A stretch of 42,794 nucleotides of DNA, taken from positions 1 to 42,794 of the forward strand of contig DASCMH010000045.1 of NCBI GenBank assembly GCA_036010905.1, written 5' to 3'. The notes under the pieces were generated by a model. It was not told the DNA's origin. It was given only the letters and a program-made list of their open reading frames with translations, and ran no database searches. This stretch comes from SMWD01 sp002729875 (lineage in GTDB: Bacteria > Pseudomonadota > Gammaproteobacteria > Steroidobacterales > GCA-2729495). The first letter of the stretch is position 1. Each line of letters starts with the position of its first letter. The translations under genes were made by a program, and so were the position numbers. Positions 31,490 through 39,868 of this stretch are shown here, piece after piece.

Positions 31490-34182
31490 GTATTATGCAT
31501 AAGACTATGATCAGAGCCTTGCTGGCTATTGTCGTGACAGCCATATGGATGGTTGGTGCGGTTAGCGCGCAGGAAGCAGATGACACTACCGGGGCAGCAG
31601 CGCCTGTTAAGCCGAAGGCAAAAAGTCGACTTGCGGTTGAAGAAATCGTGGTCACCGCCCGCAAGAAGGCGGAGAACCTGCAGGATGTACCCATATCGAT
31701 TTCCGCCTTCAGTGCTGATGGCATCGAGCGGCGCGGCATCAGCAGCCTGGCGGATGTTGCCGCATTCACACCCGGACTGACCTTTTCCAACCTGTTTGGT
31801 GAGTTTCTGCCCGTGCCGGTAATCAGGGGTGTGGCGCCGACGGCGATTTTCCGCGAACCCAATGTCGCGGTTTTTATTGACGGTGTATACGTGGCCGGCC
31901 GTGAAGGGCTTAATGCAAGTCAGCTTGACCTCGCGCGCATCGAGGTGCTGAAGGGGCCGCAGAGTACCAAGTATGGTCGCAATGCATTTTCTGGTGCTAT
32001 TAACTATGTGTCTGCGCGACCCGGTGATGAACTGGAAGGTGAAGTCAAGGTTAATGCCGGTAACTATGACAAGCGGCAGGCACGGGTAACGGTTGCCGGC
32101 CCGCTGATACCCGACCTTTTGACCGGGCGCATCGCATTCGGTGTCGATGAATGGTCCGGGTCGTATAGCAACGTCTTATCTGGCCTGGATATCGGTGGCT
32201 ATCAGTACAAGACCCTGCAGTCCAGCCTCTGGTTTACACCGACGGAAACGCTGGACGTGCAATGGGCTGTGTACCTGTCCGACGATGAGATCGACGACAG
32301 TCCGCGAACCACGCACCCGATGAATTGTGAAGACCGGCAGGATCTGGCGAGTTTGGGTATTGTGCCGCCGTTGGTTCGTGATCCGGAGAACCCGCCGGAT
32401 GGTATGATGGAGAATCCTGATTACTCGGACGGCCCGAGGCCCTTGAATTTCTGTGGATCATTGCCGGCCCTTAAGGATAATGTCCTGGCGATTAACGATC
32501 AGGCAACCGGTGAAGAGCGCGAATTGCTGCGTTCCAGCTTGCATATCAACTGGGAAACCGGCTTTGGAACCTTTATTGCGCTGGGCGGATTTTCCAGCAC
32601 TAACCAGCGGGCACGGGCAGACTCTAACCAGACTCCCCCGGGGACCAGGAACGCGGATGGATCGCTAAGGCCGCCCGGCACAGTGCCGTTTAGTTATGCC
32701 CGAGAGGACGGCACTAGCGGTATTTTTCCGGCTGAATTGACCACTATCAGTACCGGCGACGAAACCACCGAATGGAGTCAGGAGGTACGTTTCACCAGTC
32801 CGCAGGATCTTCCGGTACGCTTCGATGTCGGCACCTATTGGTATAGTGAAGAAGCTATCGGCGGTCTGACCGATTTCACGGCCCGGCTTGCCGGCGGTAC
32901 CGGTGAACGTCTGCCGGCCGACTTTGCCGGTTTGTTTCCGGCTCCCGGGGTGATTGGTGATGCTATTTTCGGCCCCCGGTTTGCGAACTCTCCGGATGAT
33001 GTGACCGGCACCGGTATCGTGGTGTCAAACGAGTTACAAATCGTAGCGGATGACAACATAAAAAGTCTTGCTGAGTCCTGGTCCGTATTCTCAGGAATTG
33101 AAGTTGATGTTGGTGATCGATGGACTTTTGATCTCGGTGCGCGTTATACGCACGATCGCAAGGAAACCAGGGCTAACCTGGATCTTAATATTCCCGGCCA
33201 TGAGAAGCATGAAAGTGGTTCCCGGCGTTTTGACTACTGGACCTGGCGCGGTGGGGTGAAGTTTGAACTCACCGAGGACAATATGATCTTTGGTTCGGTT
33301 AGCAACGGTAAAAAGAGCGGTGGCCTTGATCTGATCATCGGCGATGTCGTGTTGCCTAATGGATCAACGCTATCCACCGTCACGGTAACCGATTATCAAA
33401 TTGAAGAAATCACATCTTTTGAGTTGGGCAATAAAGGAACGCTCTGGGAAGGCCGGGTGCGCTATGACATTGCCCTGTTCTGGAATGACTGGACAGACAT
33501 CCTGATTCCACAACTTATCTCCATCGACCCGAACACAGGCCTGGAATTTGAGCAACCAGAGGGGGTTGACCTGACCGGGGGTGATGCAACGACCTGGGGC
33601 GTTGAGGCGACTGTTGACATTGCCGTGACCGAATTATTCGGCCGCGAGATAGGTGACTGGTTGATAAATGCCGGTGGCTCGTGGACCGACGCAGAATTTG
33701 ATGATGCGGAAATTGCCAGTTTCCGACAGTTCCCGAGCATGTGGCGGGACACAAATGGCGATGGCGTTGGCGATGCTGTGGACGTGTCCGGCAAGGAGTT
33801 GCACCGTCAGTCGGAATGGCAGGGTAATGTCTCTCTGAGTTACTCGCGACCGGTGCGGGGAGACTGGGAGTTCTTTTCACGAACTGACTGGCTGTACACG
33901 GGCGCACAATGGGTTGGTGCGGCCAACCAGGCAAAACTACCCGGTTATTACGAGTTCAATCAACGCCTGGGATTTGAATCTGAGTCCATCAAGTTGGAAC
34001 TCTGGATTGAGAACCTGTTTGACGACGATACGCCACGGGCCGCGTTCCGGGATGTTACCTTTAACAATACGCATCTCGAGATTCCGGCAACTGGTTTATT
34101 TCAGGATATGTTTCCGTTCAGGATGACCGTCTCGCATCCAAACCGACGTACATTCGGTGTGAGTGCACTGATAAAGTTCTAG
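31486..34182 (+). CDS. TonB-dependent receptor
   Basis: An 898-residue outer-membrane receptor. A signal peptide ends near VSAQ (about 29), and an Ala/Pro/Lys linker leads to the TonB box EEIVVTARKK (52-61). The plug domain has the usual NLQDVPISISAF, LADVAAFTPGL, VIRGV, VFIDGVYV, LDLARIEVLKGPQSTKYGRNAFSGAINY. The barrel follows, ending KF with a C-terminal Phe. It overlaps the surface-protein gene by 4 bases, so the pair is co-translated; an in-frame ATG at 31507 is the alternative start. The receptor may import glycan pieces or a cofactor captured by its partner (inference). The substrate is unknown. Confidence 0.93.
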   Translation: MSIMHKTMIRALLAIVVTAIWMVGAVSAQEADDTTGAAAPVKPKAKSRLAVEEIVVTARKKAENLQDVPISISAFSADGIERRGISSLADVAAFTPGLTFSNLFGEFLPVPVIRGVAPTAIFREPNVAVFIDGVYVAGREGLNASQLDLARIEVLKGPQSTKYGRNAFSGAINYVSARPGDELEGEVKVNAGNYDKRQARVTVAGPLIPDLLTGRIAFGVDEWSGSYSNVLSGLDIGGYQYKTLQSSLWFTPTETLDVQWAVYLSDDEIDDSPRTTHPMNCEDRQDLASLGIVPPLVRDPENPPDGMMENPDYSDGPRPLNFCGSLPALKDNVLAINDQATGEERELLRSSLHINWETGFGTFIALGGFSSTNQRARADSNQTPPGTRNADGSLRPPGTVPFSYAREDGTSGIFPAELTTISTGDETTEWSQEVRFTSPQDLPVRFDVGTYWYSEEAIGGLTDFTARLAGGTGERLPADFAGLFPAPGVIGDAIFGPRFANSPDDVTGTGIVVSNELQIVADDNIKSLAESWSVFSGIEVDVGDRWTFDLGARYTHDRKETRANLDLNIPGHEKHESGSRRFDYWTWRGGVKFELTEDNMIFGSVSNGKKSGGLDLIIGDVVLPNGSTLSTVTVTDYQIEEITSFELGNKGTLWEGRVRYDIALFWNDWTDILIPQLISIDPNTGLEFEQPEGVDLTGGDATTWGVEATVDIAVTELFGREIGDWLINAGGSWTDAEFDDAEIASFRQFPSMWRDTNGDGVGDAVDVSGKELHRQSEWQGNVSLSYSRPVRGDWEFFSRTDWLYTGAQWVGAANQAKLPGYYEFNQRLGFESESIKLELWIENLFDDDTPRAAFRDVTFNNTHLEIPATGLFQDMFPFRMTVSHPNRRTFGVSALIKF

Positions 34183-34275
34183 CGGTTTTTAATGTACTGC
34201 AGGGTGTCGAACCGGATGCCTTTCAAGGGGCGGTAACAACCTTGTGCGATGTGCCGGTCATTGTCATAGCCTGGG

Positions 34276-35838
34276 TCAGCTTTGGGCAGGTGGGGCATTA
34301 TTGCCAATGAGTTCCAGTAACGGACCGAGATATTTTTCACGGGTTTTCCAGCGATTGATTGAGTTCGTGTATAACGGTTGCCGTACCTGGATGCTGCTGT
34401 TAGTCAATACGGTTCGGGCGTTCTTCTGAAACTCCAGGCATGCATCATTCCAGGTCAGCCCACAGTGCCCCAATATGTCTCTTGTCACGTCTTCCTGTTG
34501 GTTGATTAGTTGCTCATACTCGGCGGTGTAAATTCTGCCGGGCAATACCTTTTCCCAATGCCGAATGACTCGCTGGTAGTCACGATATTTGTCAGCCAGA
34601 TTTTCAAGAGTGTAACTGTAGGGAATCGAGTTGAGATGAAACATGTTCTTGTAACAGCTATAGCAGGTATCGATTGGATTGCGCTGGACATTGATGATGC
34701 TGGCATTGGGAAATACCAGGTGGATTAGGCCTATATGCAGGTAATTATTCAGCAGTTTGTCAGTTAAATAAGATGTCTTATTAAATTTTTCCACCCTGTG
34801 CAAATAGTTTTCCGCAAGTTCGGCAAGAATATTATCCGGCAGGCTGTCAATCCAGTGCGGGTGTATGGCCGAGGAATTGCCGATCTGCTGGAGGTGACGG
34901 ACTGCATGATTCAATGCAAAAATCTCTCCTGCGCTGGATACTGAAGGGTGACTGGAGATGATGTGTTCGACCAGGGTGGAGCCGCATCTCGGGAAGCCAA
35001 CTATAAAAATCAGATTAGCTGAATTGCCTTGTAGATTAGATCGTCGTTTGAAGAAATCATCCGAAAAACAATCAATGACGGCTTGAGCTTCTTGCCTGGA
35101 TGTATTCGGGTCATAATTCAGCGACCGGTTCTTGAGCGCGCTGCCTGCATTCAGATGGAAAAAGTGTTTGTCAATATTGGCTTTTTTGTCGTAGGCATTT
35201 GCCAATGCATAATGAATTTTAACCTGATCCTCGGCAGGTAGTTGATGCGATTGGGCGAAAAATTCAGTTTGTGTAATCAGCTTAGCGGAGAAGTTGTCTC
35301 CCGGGAGTCGAGACAGACTCAGCAGGCTGCCGGTTTTGCGTGGATTGATTTCGATTGACTTGCTCAATGCTTTTCGCGAACCCTCCAGGTCACCGGCCTC
35401 CGAAAGGAGTTCGCCTTTCTCGAATTGAAGTTGCGCATTACCCGGGGCAATGCCAATCGCGGTATCAATGAATTGTTTAGCCTCATCGTGCTTGCCGGAG
35501 TACAGGCTAATCCGAGACTTGATCACCAGGCTGGGAATGCTTTGCGGGTCGAGCTCCAGGGCCCTGTCGATATAACGCAAAGCAGATTCGATCCGCTGGT
35601 GCAGATACAGCGATTCAGCTGCCACCAGGTGTGGCCAGGGATCCTGTGGGAGTTGCTCTGCAAGTTGCATTGCAATGGATGCAGCCTGGGCAAAGTTAGT
35701 GGCTCTTATTCGGTCATGGATGAACTGCTGTACGTTGGCAAAAGTGTGCTGTTGTTTCCCGTTGGAATCACCCAAATCAATAGAGACGATCGTATCTTGC
35801 GTCGTTGTCCGTGCATTATTGTCATTCTTCTGGATCAT
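34276..35838 (-). CDS. TPR-sulfotransferase
   Basis: A 520-residue protein. The first half (about 35-240) is TPR-type helical repeats (HLVAAESLYLHQRIESALRY, LQFEKGELLSEAGDLEGSRK). The C-terminal half is a sulfotransferase with the 5'-phosphosulfate loop VGFPRCGSTLVEHII (280-294) and the 3'-phosphate motif RNPIDTCYSCYKN (386-398). The family ending NSSIQVRQPLYTNSINRWK is also present. Such fusions are common in marine bacteria and probably sulfate peptide or glycan acceptors, with PAPS as donor. No PAPS synthesis gene is in the window. It faces the TonB receptor tail to tail. Confidence 0.92.
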   Translation of the reverse strand: MIQKNDNNARTTTQDTIVSIDLGDSNGKQQHTFANVQQFIHDRIRATNFAQAASIAMQLAEQLPQDPWPHLVAAESLYLHQRIESALRYIDRALELDPQSIPSLVIKSRISLYSGKHDEAKQFIDTAIGIAPGNAQLQFEKGELLSEAGDLEGSRKALSKSIEINPRKTGSLLSLSRLPGDNFSAKLITQTEFFAQSHQLPAEDQVKIHYALANAYDKKANIDKHFFHLNAGSALKNRSLNYDPNTSRQEAQAVIDCFSDDFFKRRSNLQGNSANLIFIVGFPRCGSTLVEHIISSHPSVSSAGEIFALNHAVRHLQQIGNSSAIHPHWIDSLPDNILAELAENYLHRVEKFNKTSYLTDKLLNNYLHIGLIHLVFPNASIINVQRNPIDTCYSCYKNMFHLNSIPYSYTLENLADKYRDYQRVIRHWEKVLPGRIYTAEYEQLINQQEDVTRDILGHCGLTWNDACLEFQKNARTVLTNSSIQVRQPLYTNSINRWKTREKYLGPLLELIGNNAPPAQS

Positions 35839-35966
35839 TCTTTCATTTTACAGTGGTTGCCATCCTGTATGGATTTACTGGCTGACACCAGTCGGCAGAT
35901 TGTGGTGAACTGATAGTATGTCTCTTTCAAGTAATTAGCCTCGCACAACCCGGATAAATAACGCAA

Positions 35967-35991
35967 GAAATTGGTGTCATACACCAATTTC
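35967..35991. repeat. Perfect 11-bp inverted repeat with GGTGT core
   Basis: GAAATTGGTGT-CAT-ACACCAATTTC. Arms of 11 bases enclose a 3-base loop. It lies about 50 bases upstream of the FkbM gene. Related to the palindromes at 12952 and 37469, so it is a dispersed family, probably of REP type. Confidence 0.7.
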
Positions 35992-36041
35992 CTCTAACAT
36001 TTAGCACCGGGACGCCTATTGTCTCCCAAACATGAATAAAT

Positions 36042-37463
36042 ATGCATCCAAGCGTTACGCTACCCATGGTCGACGGAATCAAAGTCGTTGTTCCGGATTC
36101 GCTGGATTTAATTACGCCCTATGTTCTGCGCGAGCAGCTGGACTGGTTTGAGGATGAGATCAGATTTTTGCGCCGGATGCTTCAGCCCGGCCAGCAGATA
36201 GTTGACATTGGTGCCAATTACGGCGTGTATACATTATCGATTGCCAAGGTGGTTGGTTCATCCGGGCACGTGTGGTCCTTTGAGCCGGCGGCAACCACGG
36301 CCGCGTTGCTGAATCAGAGCATTGCCGCCAACAACTTTGATCAGGTCACGCTCGAGCAGTGTGCGCTGTCGGAAAAAGAGGGCACCGCGCAGTTATCAAT
36401 GAGCACCCATGCAGAATTGAATGCGTTGGTGCATGACAATAGACCTGCGCAATCAACCGAAACCGTCCGCTTGATCACGCTGGATGGTTACGCTGCGAAA
36501 AGTGGCTGGCATGATATCGACTTCATCAAGATCGATGCAGAAGGGGAAGAAATAAATATTCTTAAGAGCGGCGGAGAGTTCTTTGCCACCAACTCGCCAC
36601 TGGTTCAATACGAAATCAAGGCGGGCAAGGATATTCAATTAGACCTGGTGTGGGCATTCGCCGAGCTTGGTTATGATGCATATCGCCTGGTGCCGGGTCT
36701 CGATGTGCTGGTGCCGTTTCATGCTGATGAGCCGGTAGATCCTTTTCAGCTTAATTTGTTCGCCTGTAAACAGGATAGGGCTGCCGAGCTGGCGTCGGAC
36801 GGATGGTTGATCAGCGATGTACCCGAGCTGAAATCAAGCGGAGAATTGCCACGGGATATTTCTCCGGATGTGTTTGCTGAGCATGCGTTCGATTGGCGTA
36901 TCAAGCTGGCGACGTTGCCCTACGGGAAAAAACTTGCTTCGTTGTGGGAACGTACCGTAATTGGTGAGGAGGCGGGTGCAGTCGAACAGGCGCTGGCACT
37001 GTATGCGTTAAGCAGGGATGCTTCACGATCTGCAACCGAACGATTCTGTGCTCTGGATTGCAGTTTCCGCCGTTTCAGGCGTCTGGCCGAAGCATCGCCC
37101 ACCCATCCGCGTTTGGCCAGCCTGGCACGCATTGCACGGGAGCATGGCGCGCGTGTCATTGCGCTCGATACATTGTTGGAACTGTGCACAAGTATTGAGC
37201 AAAATCATCGCGTGGATCTGGATGAGCCGTTCCTTGCGCCGGGCGAACGCTTTGATACCCTGGATCCGGGTGAGGCCCTGGGTGACTGGATGATGGTGGG
37301 GGCAGCCGAGGAATCGGAACGTGCGCGGGCATTTTCCACTTTTTATCCGGGACTCACCGCGCGAGATCGTTTGGAGTGGTTATGCCGCAGCACGTTTGCC
37401 GGGCCAGAAATGCACCGGCGATTGAGTCTGCTGCGACAAAGATTTAATTTGCCTGAGGCATAA
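36042..37463 (+). CDS. FkbM-family methyltransferase with C-terminal helical extension
   Basis: A 473-residue protein. The first 250 residues form the FkbM methyltransferase: VDIGANYGVYTLSIAKVV (54-71), VWSFEPAATTAALL, the signature IDFIKIDAEGEEINILK and LVQYEIKAG. FkbM proteins O-methylate sugars in many polysaccharide loci. The remaining 220 residues (from about DVPELKSSGELP) do not match a family known to me. They look helical, with LPYGKKLASLWER, AVEQALALYALSRD and LRQRFNLPEA. No strong ribosome-binding site is visible before ATG 36042. The gene is convergent with the fucosyltransferase-like gene, and a hairpin lies between them. Confidence 0.82.
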   Translation: MHPSVTLPMVDGIKVVVPDSLDLITPYVLREQLDWFEDEIRFLRRMLQPGQQIVDIGANYGVYTLSIAKVVGSSGHVWSFEPAATTAALLNQSIAANNFDQVTLEQCALSEKEGTAQLSMSTHAELNALVHDNRPAQSTETVRLITLDGYAAKSGWHDIDFIKIDAEGEEINILKSGGEFFATNSPLVQYEIKAGKDIQLDLVWAFAELGYDAYRLVPGLDVLVPFHADEPVDPFQLNLFACKQDRAAELASDGWLISDVPELKSSGELPRDISPDVFAEHAFDWRIKLATLPYGKKLASLWERTVIGEEAGAVEQALALYALSRDASRSATERFCALDCSFRRFRRLAEASPTHPRLASLARIAREHGARVIALDTLLELCTSIEQNHRVDLDEPFLAPGERFDTLDPGEALGDWMMVGAAEESERARAFSTFYPGLTARDRLEWLCRSTFAGPEMHRRLSLLRQRFNLPEA

Positions 37464-37468
37464 CTAAT

Positions 37469-37497
37469 GTTTAATTGGGGTCAGGCACCAATTAAAC
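37469..37497. terminator. Bidirectional hairpin between convergent genes, REP-like
   Basis: GTTTAATTGG (37469-37478) pairs perfectly with CCAATTAAAC (37488-37497), and the centre GGTCAGGCA is partly palindromic. TTTATTTAT follows. Its place between two convergent genes suits a terminator, while the core shares GGTG/CACC features with the palindromes at 12952 and 35967. Confidence 0.6.
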
Positions 37498-37502
37498 TTT
37501 AT

Positions 37503-38504
37503 TTATGAGTGGATCCAGAACTCTGCATCCGACACGAGCCACGCGTACGATGAGAAGGATGACCCGGCGGTGCCGTAGATCCTGTCGCAGGCGGCAAGCG
37601 TGTACAGATCGACCACAGCCGCGCGCGAGCCGGCCACCGAATTCTCGTACTTTATGGGGTTGTCATACGTCGTGATAGCGGCACGGGCCTGGGGTCGAAC
37701 CCATGTCTGCATAAAATCCGTAAGCCATGTTTCGGAGTCACTGGCCAGGAAGACTCGTGCGCCCTGTCCAGGTGTGCATATAAGCTGGTGAATAATATTT
37801 GCCAGGTGCATGTTTCTGTTAACGGCGCTGCGCTGTTTGAGATCTGTTGCCCGGACATGGATCCCGACCAGCCTGGCGCCACCCGGTGCATTCCGCATAC
37901 TTGCCACGAGCCTGGTCACGATTTGTTGCTCGGTCGGCCTCAACTGCAGCCGGCGTACATAGGTTGACAGAGACGCCAGGAAGGCATCCTTGTGGTTTTG
38001 GCCAAGTTGGTCGGGATAGGTGGCAAACCGTTCCATACCGTCGCCCGGCCCACCGACCGGCATAGTCGACAGGTTAATCCACACGTCTGCTGTAGCCGCT
38101 ACTTGCGGATCGCGAACATCCAGGACTCTCGGCCCGGTAGCTTTGGCAACCAACTCCGGTGTTATCTCCTGTGGATTTCCGGCCTGACGTGCCAGGGTGA
38201 GTGCATGCACGTCGCTGAAATCCAGGCCAACGGCGTTCTCCGGCAGATCCGGTGTCGTTGTGCACGATTCGACAGATGCCAGGCCCTCAATATCCGGAAG
38301 GAAGAAATCTTCGAGGGTTGACGCCTCATCACCTTCGTATGGCAGGCCGACACGGCCGGTCCGTTGCAGCCATAATAACCTGACCTGTCGGCCGCATTGA
38401 TCGGCGAGCCGCAATGCGCAGGCCAGCACCCACAGCCTGTTGCAGAGTCCGGAGGTTACGCTGGTAATGAGTTGCCGGGGAGGATTATTTTGAATTGTCA
38501 TCAT
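37503..38504 (-). CDS. Fucosyltransferase-fold (GT23/NodZ/POFUT-like) glycosyltransferase
   Basis: A 333-residue protein with the marks of the GDP-fucose-type GT-B superfamily: SGLCNRLWVLACALRLADQ at the N-terminus, the donor-binding GIHVRATD (214-221, HxRxTD), VFLASDSE, and DLYTLAACDRIYGTAGSSFS near the end. The NodZ/FUT8 branch adds alpha-1,6-fucose and POFUT adds O-fucose; the branch cannot be chosen from sequence alone. The start overlaps the TGA of the upstream broken sulfotransferase by 4 bases, so the two were made as one unit. Confidence 0.78.
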   Translation of the reverse strand: MMTIQNNPPRQLITSVTSGLCNRLWVLACALRLADQCGRQVRLLWLQRTGRVGLPYEGDEASTLEDFFLPDIEGLASVESCTTTPDLPENAVGLDFSDVHALTLARQAGNPQEITPELVAKATGPRVLDVRDPQVAATADVWINLSTMPVGGPGDGMERFATYPDQLGQNHKDAFLASLSTYVRRLQLRPTEQQIVTRLVASMRNAPGGARLVGIHVRATDLKQRSAVNRNMHLANIIHQLICTPGQGARVFLASDSETWLTDFMQTWVRPQARAAITTYDNPIKYENSVAGSRAAVVDLYTLAACDRIYGTAGSSFSSYAWLVSDAEFWIHS

Positions 38505-38896
38505 GATGTCCCGCGCCAGCGATCGATAACACGGGACGCAAATAAGGCGAAGCGCCCCGGTCGTTGTTCCAGTGCTTTCTTCATGGGTTGTAGCTCATTC
38601 TCATAGCGCTTCCAGCCTTGCAGTGAGTCGCGGTAGATCGGTTTTCTCACCTGGGCTCCGCTGGCGGTCTTAACAGGCCGCTTGTTTTCGTGGAATGTTA
38701 GGCAATTGGCTTCGAACGGCAATTGGCAGAATTCCAAAAGCCTGCGAACTTCATGTTCGGGCTCCGTAACGAGTGATTCATACTGAATATCGCGATAGGT
38801 CTGTTCTGCGTCGGCCAGTCGATTGGCATCAAGGTGTTTATAAGCTATCCGCAGCTTTGAATCGAATGGATCCTGTAAAGTGTTATCTGTCATCAA
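38501..38896 (-). pseudogene. TPR-sulfotransferase with large in-frame internal deletion
   Basis: The frame is open for 131 residues. The N-terminus is the start of a TPR-sulfotransferase (KLRIAYKHLDANRLADAEQT). From residue 38 it jumps straight to the family's C-terminus: YESLVTEPEHEVRRLLEFCQ, LTFHENKRPVKTASGAQVRK, PIYRDSLQGWKRYENEL. The PAPS-binding loop and the 3'-phosphate motif are both missing, roughly 350-400 residues compared with the intact relative at 34276. The reading frame and the start are kept, so the protein can still be made. It is a broken enzyme, or a small domain-only protein. Confidence 0.85.
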
Positions 38897-39012
38897 TCGG
38901 ACTTAATTGTGCAGCGGTTTCATATGGGGAGGTCAAAGTCTAACAGAACGATTCTGAAATTTAGCGTCAGTAATTATTTTCTTGCGCGCATGGATGTGTA
39001 ACCATCCGTACA

Positions 39013-39798
39013 ATGCAAAAGAATTCGTCAACTTTTCCGGTTATCGCAATTGCAGGGTCGCCAAGGGTCGGATCCATGTGGACATTCAATGTTACCCGTG
39101 CCCTGATACGAGAAGCGGGTCTGGCACCGGTTCCAAAGCGAGTGCCGAAGACCGATGAGGAGGGGTTGGAAATCGTCGCATCCTATCTGCGTTCTGCAGC
39201 GGCAGATTCCCGGTGTGTCGTCAAGTTGCATTCGTTGCTCCATGTGTCGCCGGATCTCATCGTCATCAGGAATAAGCGGGATATACGTGATCGTTTGTTT
39301 TCATACTTTCAGTTTCTGAAAGTGAGTATTGATGAGCAGTCCATAGAGGCAGCGGTTTCCAAAAGTCTCGCGAAAGAGGCACATTATGATCGATGGCCAG
39401 CCGACAGAATATTGAATATTCCGTTTGAGTCGATCGAGAACCAAAGTGATGAGGTCATACGTAAAATCGCAACCTTCATAGGTTTGTCGGCTCTGAATGA
39501 GAAAATTATCAGGTCTGTTGATTTCAGGTTTTCGAAACAACAAGTCAGAAAAAAAATAGCAGATCTGGAGCATCATGTATTAGACGGCGAAGGTAACCTT
39601 AAGCAGGGCGTCAATCCCGATGCTGTTGTAGAGGCTTTGGGGCAGGTGCGGGCATTCGATGTGGATAGCGGGTTTCAATCCGGCCATGTCACAGATTATT
39701 GTCCCGGTGACTGGCGGCATTTGTGGACGGAACGGCAAAAGCAGATGGTAGATGCCGCTATTCGCGCTGCATCACATCGCTTTGCTCAGAAATCTTAG
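39013..39798 (+). CDS. P-loop sulfotransferase-family protein
   Basis: A 261-residue protein with IAIAGSPRVGSMWTFNVTRA (residues 11-30, the 5'-phosphosulfate loop) and IRNKRDIRDRLFSYFQF (about 85-101, the 3'-phosphate site with Arg and Ser). The middle part, with YDRWPADRILNIPFESIENQ, and the C-terminal half follow the sulfotransferase layout. The 5' loop has Val in place of the common Ser/Thr-rich form (GSPRVGSMW), which is tolerated in the family. It is convergent with the GT41 gene. The acceptor is unknown, but it is the third intact sulfotransferase of the locus. Confidence 0.82.
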   Translation: MQKNSSTFPVIAIAGSPRVGSMWTFNVTRALIREAGLAPVPKRVPKTDEEGLEIVASYLRSAAADSRCVVKLHSLLHVSPDLIVIRNKRDIRDRLFSYFQFLKVSIDEQSIEAAVSKSLAKEAHYDRWPADRILNIPFESIENQSDEVIRKIATFIGLSALNEKIIRSVDFRFSKQQVRKKIADLEHHVLDGEGNLKQGVNPDAVVEALGQVRAFDVDSGFQSGHVTDYCPGDWRHLWTERQKQMVDAAIRAASHRFAQKS

Positions 39799-39868
39799 AC
39801 TTTATCGATAAACCAGGCGTGATCTTGGGTATTGCCCGATCAGGGCGCTCAATTAACAGCAGAAAACG

